Source: Micrococcaceae bacterium UBA3381
Lineage (GTDB): Bacteria > Actinomycetota > Actinomycetes > Actinomycetales > Micrococcaceae
NCBI GenBank assembly: GCA_002358975.1
Contig: DEPX01000107.1
Location: 15,105 to 23,058, forward strand
Length of the DNA stretch: 7,954 bases
Direction: 5' to 3'
In this document: piece after piece, positions 1 to 6,957 of the stretch
Layout of the letters: each line of letters opens with the position of its first letter
Position numbering within the stretch: the stretch's first letter is position 1
Notes under the pieces: model-generated
Database searches by the model: none
Seen by the model: only the letters and a program-made list of their open reading frames with translations
What the model was told of the DNA's origin: nothing
Translations under genes and position numbers: made by a program

Positions 1-1004
1 ATATGGCAGCTAATGGAATGAGTAGCCACGCGGCCGACGACTTTGCAAAAAACGATCTGAAGAACAGCGCACCATTAAAGCGCAATGCCATTGCAGCTGG
101 GTTAGGGGAGGGGCTGACCTCGTTCATTGCTGGCTGGGCGGCGGTACAAACCATGTGGGTGGCCATCAGCCATGGCATTTCGGCTCCTAATACGGCCTTG
201 GTGGTCATGCTGATGTTAGCGATGGCCGAACCATTTGGGCTATTCAATCAAGCAACCCACGAAGCACACACACTAAACCACCAGTTGGGTAAACTGCTTC
301 CTCTCCTCGAAGAATCTGATTCGCAGCAAACCGACTGGATCACCATCCAAGACACCCGCGACGACGCTATCGGTGCAATCGATCTACAAAATGTAACGGT
401 ATCCTACGATGCCAAAGCTTCCGTTGTGCTTGACGATGTTTCATTGCATGCGGCAAGAGGAGACTTTGTGGTGGTCACCGGACCATCTGGGTCTGGCAAA
501 TCAACACTGTTGGCCGTGCTGTTAGGGTTTTTGCGCCCACAATCGGGCAGCTATACATTGACGGCGCCAACGGATAACGCCGCAACGGCATTGCAACATG
601 TGGCCTGGTGCCCACAAGAGGCATATCTATTCGACTCCACTCTGCGCGGCAACCTAACGTTAGCCCGAGATCTGCAGCATCGGCCTAGCGAAGCGGAACT
701 GCTTTCAGTTCTTGACACAGTAGGATTGTCAGACTGGCTGGCCCACGCACCCAACGGGCTTGATACGCGACTCGGCCCGTCGGGTCACTTTATCTCTGGA
801 GGCCAACGCCAGCGGGTAGCTGTAGCTCGAGCGCTATTGGCCAATGCCCAAGTGGTCCTTCTCGACGAACCCACCGCCCACCTGGGAGCTGATGAGGCGG
901 CCCAACTCATTGCAGATCTCAAAGTCGCACTGGCCGATAGGATCACCGTGATGGTCACCCATGACCAACGGTTCGCTGACGTCGGGACGCCGGTGCAGCT
1001 ATAA
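1..1004 (+). CDS. cydC: CydC-like thiol/heme-type ABC exporter subunit, 3' part (5' end outside window)
   Basis: This is the C-terminal portion of a type IV ABC exporter half-transporter. Residue numbers count from the ATG at position 3, which is probably internal because the frame is open to the window edge and a half-transporter would need about 200 more residues for its first membrane helices. Two hydrophobic segments (about residues 29-55 and 61-80) fit the last two transmembrane helices. The nucleotide-binding domain follows from about 125, with Walker A GPSGSGKST (160-168), Q-loop Q205, signature SGGQRQR (265-271), Walker B VVLLDE (284-289) and H-loop H320, so it looks catalytically intact. 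The GLGEGLTS stretch (33-40) and the short NBD resemble actinobacterial CydC, which with CydD exports cysteine or glutathione to support cytochrome bd assembly. Upstream cydD/cydAB would be expected but lie outside the window. It ends in TAA one base before the convergent topoisomerase stop codon. Another lipid or drug exporter half is possible. Confidence 0.8.
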   Translation, partial: MAANGMSSHAADDFAKNDLKNSAPLKRNAIAAGLGEGLTSFIAGWAAVQTMWVAISHGISAPNTALVVMLMLAMAEPFGLFNQATHEAHTLNHQLGKLLPLLEESDSQQTDWITIQDTRDDAIGAIDLQNVTVSYDAKASVVLDDVSLHAARGDFVVVTGPSGSGKSTLLAVLLGFLRPQSGSYTLTAPTDNAATALQHVAWCPQEAYLFDSTLRGNLTLARDLQHRPSEAELLSVLDTVGLSDWLAHAPNGLDTRLGPSGHFISGGQRQRVAVARALLANAQVVLLDEPTAHLGADEAAQLIADLKVALADRITVMVTHDQRFADVGTPVQL

Positions 1005-1005
1005 A

Positions 1006-3540
1006 CTAAATTTCCTCTGCGACCTGTTCCGCCATGGGAAATTGTGGAGACGCTGCCGTACCAATCACACCGATAGGGGAGTCGAGCATGATACCGGAAG
1101 CATCCCGATCAGAGTACTCTTGCGGCAAAGCACGCGATACCCCACCGGTAGTCGAAGCCAAAGGTTCTACACCGGCCCATGCCAACGCTAAACCAGTTTC
1201 ACCACGCAACATGCGGTGCGCCCGCAAACCTTGAGTATTGCGACCCTTGGGAGCAAACTCCGTCAACTGAGTCACCTTAGCTGTCGGTGCCGTATCTAAG
1301 ATCTCATCATCTGTACTAGTGAACGTGACCACGACAGCATTATCCAGCTGCCCTGCAGTAGCAACGGTAAACGACAGAACGTGATCATGATCGACAAGTT
1401 TGATGCCGGCAATACCACTGCCGGCGCGTCCCTGAGGCCGCACCAGCTCGGCATCAAAGCGTAACAACTGGCCGGTACCGGTAATAAATACGAGTTGGTC
1501 ATTATCAGCGCCGGCAACACCGGCGCCGACAACTTTATCGCCATTTTTAAGAGTGATCGCTTCAAACTCGTCTTGGTTCAATGGCCAGTCGTCATGACGT
1601 ACCCGCTTAATTACTCCATTTCGAGTTCCCAAGGCCAGCACTTGATTTAGTGGCACGATAGTGATCAGTTTTTCGCCGCGTCGTAGCGTCACAAACTCGG
1701 TAGCTTTAACGCCATCGGACATGGGCGGTGTAGCAGTAGACTCAGTGAGTGATGGAACGTCAACGGCATTGAGACGAATGAGGCGTCCGCTATCTGTCAG
1801 AGCGCCCACTTCACCTCGTGCACTGGTGGCTACCACTGCGGTATATACGTCATGGCGTCGCCGTCGTCCTTGGGTCCTTAACGGGGTGCGGTCCTTCGTG
1901 CGCAGCAGGCGTCCTGAAGCCGAGAGCACTACCCAACAGGGTTCATCTGGTACTAACAGTGCTGATGCGGCAGCAGCGCGTTCCGCTTTCGAAGATGACG
2001 CTGTCACGGTGGGTGCCAAATCTTCTGACTTTACTAGCTTAGTCCGGCGTTTATCACCAAATTGTTCCGCAATCTCGGACAGTTCATCCGATACCGTCTC
2101 TCGGAGCTTGCTATTTGACTGCAGAATAGCTTCAAGTTCTGCAATGGCGGCAATAAGCTCATCTCGTTCGGTTTCCAGATCTAACCTGGAAAACTTTGTA
2201 AGTTGACGTAGGCGCAGCTCCAAAATGTGGTTGGCTTGAACCTCGGTGAGATCGAATACGATCATTAATCGTTGACGTGCTGCTGCGGCGTCGTCAGAGG
2301 TACGAATTATTTCAATGACTTCGTCAATATCAACGAGGGCCAGTAGTAGCCCTTCGACCAAATGTAATCTATCTTTGCGTTTGCCCAACCGGTGTGCTGT
2401 GCGCCGCCGAACGACAGTCAAACGGTGTTCTACATACACTGTTAGGAGCTCTTTGAGACCCATGGTCTGAGGCTGACCATCCACCAAAGCTACATTATTG
2501 ATCCCAAAGTTCTCTTCCAGTGGAGTGTGCTTATAGAGCTGGGCGAGCACTGCTTGAGGGTTGAAGCCAGATTTTAATTCGATAACGAGTTTGAGACCGT
2601 TATTGCGGTCAGTAAGGTCCATAACATCGGCAATGCCTGCGACTTTCTTGGAATTTACCGCTGCTTTAAGTCGATCAATGACGCGTTCTGGCCCCACGCC
2701 ATAGGGAAGTTCCGTGATAACCAGGCCTGTACGTCGTGCAGAAACCTGTTCGATATCAACAGTGGCACGCATGGTAAAACGGCCCCTGCCGGTCTCGTAG
2801 GCTTCTTTAATACCATCGAGCCCAACGATGCGGGCACCTGACGGAAGATCTGGCCCGGGTACGAACTTCATCAGTGCTTTTGTATCAGCGTCCGGATCCA
2901 CCAGCAGATGTCGGGCTGCAGCAATTACTTCGCCAAGATTATGGGGCGCCATATTTGTGGCCATCCCCACCGCGATGCCTGCGGCACCATTAACTAAGAG
3001 ATTGGGAAATGCAGCCGGCAACACTGCCGGTTGTTGCATCTGGTTATCGTAATTGGGTTCGAAATCAACCGTATCTTCGTTGAGATTGGCCGTCATGGCC
3101 ACAGCAGCTGGCGACATTTTCGCTTCAGTGTAGCGTGATGCCGCAGGCCCGTCATCGACAGACCCAAAGTTTCCGTGTCCATCAACCAGAGGCAAGCGCA
3201 GGTTGAAGTTCTGCGCTAATCGCACCATGGCGTCATAAATAGCAGAATCACCGTGCGGGTGGAGCTTCCCCATGACTTCGCCCACTACACGCGCGGATTT
3301 GACATGGCCCTTGTCAGGGGTCAGTCCCATCTGGTCCATCATGTATAGGATCCGACGTTGAACCGGTTTTAACCCGTCTCGCGCATCGGGAAGGGCACGC
3401 GTATAAATTACCGAATAGGCATACTCCAAGAAGGAATGCTCCATCTCGGAGGCCACATCAATGTCGATAATGTTCTGATCTGCCAACGGCACAAGGGCGG
3501 CATTGGCATTAGCAGACGATTGCTTTGAACGTTTAGACAT
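1006..3540 (-). CDS. parC: DNA topoisomerase IV / gyrase-like subunit A
   Basis: This 844-residue type IIA topoisomerase A subunit is complete. The breakage-reunion core covers about residues 30-450: helix-turn-helix with the quinolone-pocket motif HPHGDSAIYD (94-103), then the catalytic Arg-Tyr pair R136-Y137 in AASRYTE. S99 and D103 occupy the positions of E. coli GyrA S83 and D87, so the quinolone pocket is of the sensitive type. A charged coiled-coil region (about 453-500) is followed by a beta-pinwheel C-terminal domain (about 530-825). Where GyrA carries its QRRGGKG box, this protein has QGRRRRHD (557-564), a basic but degenerate version, which favours a topoisomerase IV-like role over true gyrase. 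With a B subunit it would pass one duplex through another to decatenate or relax DNA. The partner parE is not in view. The start is supported by AGGAAAGG just upstream. The gene is divergent from the acetyltransferase operon. Naming as parC rather than a second gyrA rests on recalled actinobacterial annotation. Confidence 0.92.
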   Translation of the reverse strand: MSKRSKQSSANANAALVPLADQNIIDIDVASEMEHSFLEYAYSVIYTRALPDARDGLKPVQRRILYMMDQMGLTPDKGHVKSARVVGEVMGKLHPHGDSAIYDAMVRLAQNFNLRLPLVDGHGNFGSVDDGPAASRYTEAKMSPAAVAMTANLNEDTVDFEPNYDNQMQQPAVLPAAFPNLLVNGAAGIAVGMATNMAPHNLGEVIAAARHLLVDPDADTKALMKFVPGPDLPSGARIVGLDGIKEAYETGRGRFTMRATVDIEQVSARRTGLVITELPYGVGPERVIDRLKAAVNSKKVAGIADVMDLTDRNNGLKLVIELKSGFNPQAVLAQLYKHTPLEENFGINNVALVDGQPQTMGLKELLTVYVEHRLTVVRRRTAHRLGKRKDRLHLVEGLLLALVDIDEVIEIIRTSDDAAAARQRLMIVFDLTEVQANHILELRLRQLTKFSRLDLETERDELIAAIAELEAILQSNSKLRETVSDELSEIAEQFGDKRRTKLVKSEDLAPTVTASSSKAERAAAASALLVPDEPCWVVLSASGRLLRTKDRTPLRTQGRRRRHDVYTAVVATSARGEVGALTDSGRLIRLNAVDVPSLTESTATPPMSDGVKATEFVTLRRGEKLITIVPLNQVLALGTRNGVIKRVRHDDWPLNQDEFEAITLKNGDKVVGAGVAGADNDQLVFITGTGQLLRFDAELVRPQGRAGSGIAGIKLVDHDHVLSFTVATAGQLDNAVVVTFTSTDDEILDTAPTAKVTQLTEFAPKGRNTQGLRAHRMLRGETGLALAWAGVEPLASTTGGVSRALPQEYSDRDASGIMLDSPIGVIGTAASPQFPMAEQVAEEI

Positions 3541-3544
3541 CTGA

Positions 3545-3552
3545 CCTTTCCT
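3545..3552 (-). promoter_or_regulatory. Ribosome binding site of the topoisomerase gene
   Basis: On the minus strand the sequence AGGAAAGG ends 4 bases before the ATG at 3540. The AGGA part is 8 bases away, which is a good Shine-Dalgarno distance. It supports this ATG as the translation start. Confidence 0.7.
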
Positions 3553-3561
3553 GTCACGTGG

Positions 3562-3589
3562 TTCTCACGGCCCGAATGTAGCTTAAGAT
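3562..3589 (+). promoter_or_regulatory. Candidate promoter of the acetyltransferase operon, possibly leaderless
   Basis: A TTCTCA hexamer (3562-3567, four of six matches to TTGACA) is separated by 16 bases from TAAGAT (3584-3589), which fits the actinobacterial TAnnnT -10 pattern. Six bases lie between this -10 and the ATG at 3596, so transcription could begin at or next to the start codon. There is no good Shine-Dalgarno sequence before that ATG. Leaderless mRNAs are common in actinobacteria. The arrangement is inferred from sequence only. Confidence 0.45.
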
Positions 3590-3590
3590 G

Positions 3591-3596
3591 ATTATA
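3591..3596 (-). promoter_or_regulatory. Candidate -10 box for the topoisomerase gene
   Basis: The minus strand reads TATAAT, an exact consensus -10 hexamer. It would place transcription start near 3584 and give a leader of roughly 44 bases before the ATG at 3540. I see no good -35 hexamer at 16-18 bases upstream, where the candidates are CGCTTG or GCGCTT, so the call rests on the -10 alone. Its last base coincides with the A of the divergent gene's start codon, so polymerase binding here should interfere with expression of that gene. Confidence 0.45.
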
Positions 3597-6349
3597 TGGC
3601 TGAACAGAAAACCAAGCGCCCATATCCGGCACATTGGGAAGCCGATGTGCTTTTACGCGACGGTGCTACCGCACGGTTACGCCCGGTTTCTCCAGACGAT
3701 GCCGAAGCGCTGCAGAAAATGCACGAGGGCCAGTCCCAAGATTCTATCTACTTTCGCTACTTTACGTATAAATCACAGCTTTCAGCCAAAGAGCTCGAGC
3801 GTTTCACTGTAGTTGACTATGTCGACCGAGTGGCTTTTGTGATTCTACTTGGCGATGAGTTGATGGGTATTGGCCGCTACGACCGACTAGGGGACTCTAC
3901 CGAAGCTGAAGTCGCCTTCAATATCGCCGATGCACACCAGGGACGCGGTCTAGGATCAATTTTCATGGAGCATTTGGCTGCAGCCGCCAGAGAAAACGGT
4001 ATCCGAAGTTTCACGGCTGAAGTGTTGCCTGAAAATCGTAAAATGCTCACCGTCTTTCAGGCCGCTGGTTTTGAAACCTCCCGATCCTTTGAAGATGGCG
4101 TCGTGGTCGTAGAATTTCCTATCGATCCAACGGCCAAAGTTCGAGATGTCATGGAATCAAGGGAACACCGCGCAGAAGCTCAATCAGTTGCCGAACTCCT
4201 CCGCCCAAGATCCATCGCCGTCATAGGAGCTTCACGTCATTGGGGTTCCATTGGTTTTGCCCTGCTCGAAAATATTATCGAAGGTGGCTACCCGAACCCC
4301 GTATACGGGATCAATAAAGAAGCCATAGAGATCGCGGGAATGATCTCTCGTGGCTCTCTATCCGAAGTGCCTCAACAGATTGATCTTGCGATCATCGCGG
4401 TACCTTACGATCAGATTCCTGCGGTAGTCCAAGATTGTGCAGACCACTCGGTCAAGGGTCTGCTGATCGCTACTGACGGTTTTGATGGGGAAGAGGGGCT
4501 GGCCCAACAGCGTCGGCTTGTCCAGGTGGCACGTCGTCAAGGCATGCGCGTTATTGGACCGGCCTCGGCAGGCATCATCAATACGGATCCGCAAATTAGT
4601 CTGAACGCATCGGTCGCACCGAGTCTGCCGCCACGAGGTTCAGTAGGTCTGTTTTCGCAGTCCGCTCCAATTGGCGCCATGCTCTTTACTGCTGCTCAAC
4701 AACGCGGCATAGGGGTGTCGTCTATGATCAATGCTGGCAATCGCGCTGATGTCTCAGGTAATGATGCAATGCAATACTTGGAAGACGACCCGAATACCAG
4801 CGCGGTGGGGTTGTATCTGGAATCATTTGGCAACCCAAGAAAGTTTTCGCGCATCGTCCGCAGGCTGGCACGCAATAAACCTGTGGTCGTTTCCCGCTCA
4901 CACGGGATGGGTAGACGTATTCCACCAGGACATGCGACGCGAACAACCGAAGCGCCGCGTGGAACTGTTCCGTCCATGCTCCGCCAAGCCGGAGCTATCG
5001 AAACGGATAGTTATACCGAGCTAATGGATATTTTACAGGTCTTAGCCTGTCAGCCAGTGCCGCGTGGTCCACGCTTAAGCGTTATCGGCAATGCGCCGGC
5101 AGTCAGTCGTCTAACGGTCGAAAACGCTCGCAGTGCCGGCCTTGAAGTCGTTGATGTTCAAGACATCGGAACACTTGATACCGCACTCACCGGCCAACAG
5201 GCCACCCAAGTGGTTACCGAAGCGATTAGAAACACCATTGATTCTGGTCAAGCCGATGCGATCATCGTGTTAATACAGCCTGGGTTGCACCAAGATAAGG
5301 GTGATGCAACACAACTTGCCCTTGCGATTCAAGACGCTGCAGGTGATAGTGAGATTACCGTCATGGCATCGTTTACAGCCGTGTTGGAGGAGGCGTTTAG
5401 TCCAACGTCGATTGTAGGACGTGGTGAGCTGCGTTTCACTGACGGAGCAGAGAACGCCGAGCAACAAACTATTGGACCGCTTCAATCTGGCTTACCGATA
5501 TTCTCCTCTGCTGAGCGTGCAGTCTCAGTGCTATCGGAATTGGTTCAGTATAGGTCCTGGCGTGACGCCGAACAGGGCGTAGCAGTGGAATATGACGACA
5601 TTGACCGATATGCAGCCGAAGCATTGGTTACCGAGTGGGTTCAAGAAGCCAGTGGAACAGAACTGGTCAAACTCTCCCGTGCCCAAACCGCTCAATTATT
5701 GGGTTACTACGGTATTCGTGTCTTGCCGTCTCGGCGCTTTCAAACTACCGAGCAAGCTTTGGAATATGCCGACGAATTCGGTTACCCAGTCGCATTGAAG
5801 GCCGATAACTCCGTTTTGCGGCATCGGCTTGATCTCGGTGGTGTCCGATTAAACATCGAAACCCCAGATGCGCTGCGCACTAATATCGAATCCATGCGGG
5901 AAACACTGGCTCCCTACGGTGCGCCTTCCATCGAGATTCAGGCAATGGCTCCAACTGGTCAAGGGTGTATCGTCGCTGCTGTTGAAGACCCATTAGTTGG
6001 GCCAGTGCTCTCCTTTGGCATTTCCGGAGACGCCGTAGAACTATTAGACGACTGGGTGCATGTGGTGCCCCCGTTATCCGACCAGGACCTTGAACGTCTC
6101 ATCAGGACGCCACGGGCCTCGGCTAAGCTTTTTGGTTATGGTGATATCCCCGCGGTTGATACTGACGCAGTAAAGGATTTGCTCGCTCGCGTTTCATTAC
6201 TGAAGGATGATTTACCGCAAGTTGCTCGCTTGCGTTTCAACCCGTTGCTTGCTGCTCCTAGTGCCGTAACCGTATTAAAAGCTGAGATTTATGTTGCAAA
6301 TGCTGCTGTTCGTACTGACTCGGCGCGGCGCGCGTTGTTGAATAACTAG
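3596..6349 (+). CDS. Pat-type protein lysine acetyltransferase: N-terminal GNAT fused to acyl-CoA synthetase-like domains
   Basis: The 917-residue protein has a GNAT domain at about residues 15-175, with the acetyl-CoA pyrophosphate loop Q115-GRGLG-120 and candidate general-base glutamates E103 and E105. A succinyl-CoA-synthetase-alpha-like CoA-binding Rossmann domain (about 197-335, VIGAS at 209-213), flavodoxin-like ligase domains (about 345-650) and an ATP-grasp domain (about 690-905) follow. GNAT-first order is the type II arrangement, as in Streptomyces PatA; E. coli PatZ has GNAT last. Such enzymes transfer acetyl groups to lysines, classically the active-site lysine of acyl-CoA synthetases, in the cytoplasm. 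The synthetase half looks degenerate: the usual ATP-grasp acidic-x-Asn-Pro motif reads RFNP (880-883), the later Asp-Ala metal site reads KA (895-896), and by eye the phosphohistidine position lines up with A447, next to H446. It probably senses acyl-CoA rather than making it. The gene leads an operon, overlapping the next gene by one base. Targets cannot be read from sequence. Confidence 0.9.
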   Translation: MAEQKTKRPYPAHWEADVLLRDGATARLRPVSPDDAEALQKMHEGQSQDSIYFRYFTYKSQLSAKELERFTVVDYVDRVAFVILLGDELMGIGRYDRLGDSTEAEVAFNIADAHQGRGLGSIFMEHLAAAARENGIRSFTAEVLPENRKMLTVFQAAGFETSRSFEDGVVVVEFPIDPTAKVRDVMESREHRAEAQSVAELLRPRSIAVIGASRHWGSIGFALLENIIEGGYPNPVYGINKEAIEIAGMISRGSLSEVPQQIDLAIIAVPYDQIPAVVQDCADHSVKGLLIATDGFDGEEGLAQQRRLVQVARRQGMRVIGPASAGIINTDPQISLNASVAPSLPPRGSVGLFSQSAPIGAMLFTAAQQRGIGVSSMINAGNRADVSGNDAMQYLEDDPNTSAVGLYLESFGNPRKFSRIVRRLARNKPVVVSRSHGMGRRIPPGHATRTTEAPRGTVPSMLRQAGAIETDSYTELMDILQVLACQPVPRGPRLSVIGNAPAVSRLTVENARSAGLEVVDVQDIGTLDTALTGQQATQVVTEAIRNTIDSGQADAIIVLIQPGLHQDKGDATQLALAIQDAAGDSEITVMASFTAVLEEAFSPTSIVGRGELRFTDGAENAEQQTIGPLQSGLPIFSSAERAVSVLSELVQYRSWRDAEQGVAVEYDDIDRYAAEALVTEWVQEASGTELVKLSRAQTAQLLGYYGIRVLPSRRFQTTEQALEYADEFGYPVALKADNSVLRHRLDLGGVRLNIETPDALRTNIESMRETLAPYGAPSIEIQAMAPTGQGCIVAAVEDPLVGPVLSFGISGDAVELLDDWVHVVPPLSDQDLERLIRTPRASAKLFGYGDIPAVDTDAVKDLLARVSLLKDDLPQVARLRFNPLLAAPSAVTVLKAEIYVANAAVRTDSARRALLNN

Positions 6350-6957
6350 TGACTAAGGACAATACCTCTGCTATGCCCTATCCTGTACTACCAGCCGATT
6401 TGGCAATCGATATTGAACGTGCTGGGTTCTACCCTCAATTAGTTGCCGACGTAATGGGCCAACAATTAGGTGAGCGTGAAATCTTATCTCATTACGTACA
6501 TGTCGAAACACATTTCGGTTACGATGATCTGCACCGCCATATCACCGTGCTTGTGTTAGCTCAGGGGAACGTATTGGCTGCACTTCATCTTAACGATCTG
6601 CAAGAAGAGCTCGACGATGGGCTACCACGAGCCTCAGTAGCAACGGAGCTAGTTCCGTTATCCAACATCAGTTCTTGCGTTGTGACGACCGGCTACGATG
6701 CTCCGCAAGACTATCAGCCAGGCCAATCGCCTTCGGAAGTAACGTTGGTCCTTGGCTGGGCTGGTGGCGCTCGCATGGAATTCGTCCCGAATGTTTGTGA
6801 AGATCCGGATTGTGAAGCTGACCATGGCTACCTCGGCACACGGATTGCCGAAGATCTCGTATTGCGTATAGCAGGAAAAGCCGATGGACAGCAGGCAGTA
6901 GATAAAGCCCTGACATTCGGGCGAAAATTGCGCGACGCCATATTGGATAATGCATGA
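6349..6957 (+). CDS. DUF5998 family protein of unknown function
   Basis: A 202-residue soluble protein with no signal peptide or membrane segment. I recognise it as the actinobacterial DUF5998 family from the DCEADHGYLG motif (154-163) and the ATELVPLSNISS stretch (98-109). Its function is unknown. Alternating hydrophobic strands at about 46-80 and 98-146, ending in a helix-rich tail (163-200), hint at a PH-like barrel, but that is inference. C150, C155 and H159 form a CX4CX3H cluster that could bind a metal. The GTG start at 6349 overlaps the preceding TAG stop (TAGTG) by one base, implying translational coupling. An alternative ATG at 6373 (residue 9) has AAGGA at 6355-6359, 13 bases upstream and rather far, so the true start is uncertain. 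The stop overlaps the next start as ATGA. Confidence 0.85.
   Translation: MTKDNTSAMPYPVLPADLAIDIERAGFYPQLVADVMGQQLGEREILSHYVHVETHFGYDDLHRHITVLVLAQGNVLAALHLNDLQEELDDGLPRASVATELVPLSNISSCVVTTGYDAPQDYQPGQSPSEVTLVLGWAGGARMEFVPNVCEDPDCEADHGYLGTRIAEDLVLRIAGKADGQQAVDKALTFGRKLRDAILDNA

Noticed and set aside
3..5. ATG at position 3 as the true start of the ABC exporter gene
   Set aside because: The encoded protein would lack most transmembrane helices, no ribosome site is visible, and the frame is open at the window edge, so the gene most likely continues to the left.
1471..1484. Palindrome CCGGTACCGG as a possible operator or restriction-modification motif
   Set aside because: It is a single occurrence inside coding sequence (Thr-Gly-Thr-Gly codons) with no partner near a promoter.
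1508..1526. Perfect 7-base inverted repeat GCGCCGG / CCGGCGC with a CAACA loop, a possible terminator or regulatory hairpin
   Set aside because: It lies inside the topoisomerase C-terminal domain where it encodes a Gly/Ala/Val-rich beta turn, and no T-run follows on either strand. Codon composition explains it.
1661..2206. A 181-codon open frame on the plus strand, antisense to the topoisomerase gene
   Set aside because: The translation is Ser/Arg-rich low-complexity sequence with no recognisable domain, and it mirrors the codon pattern of the real gene on the other strand.
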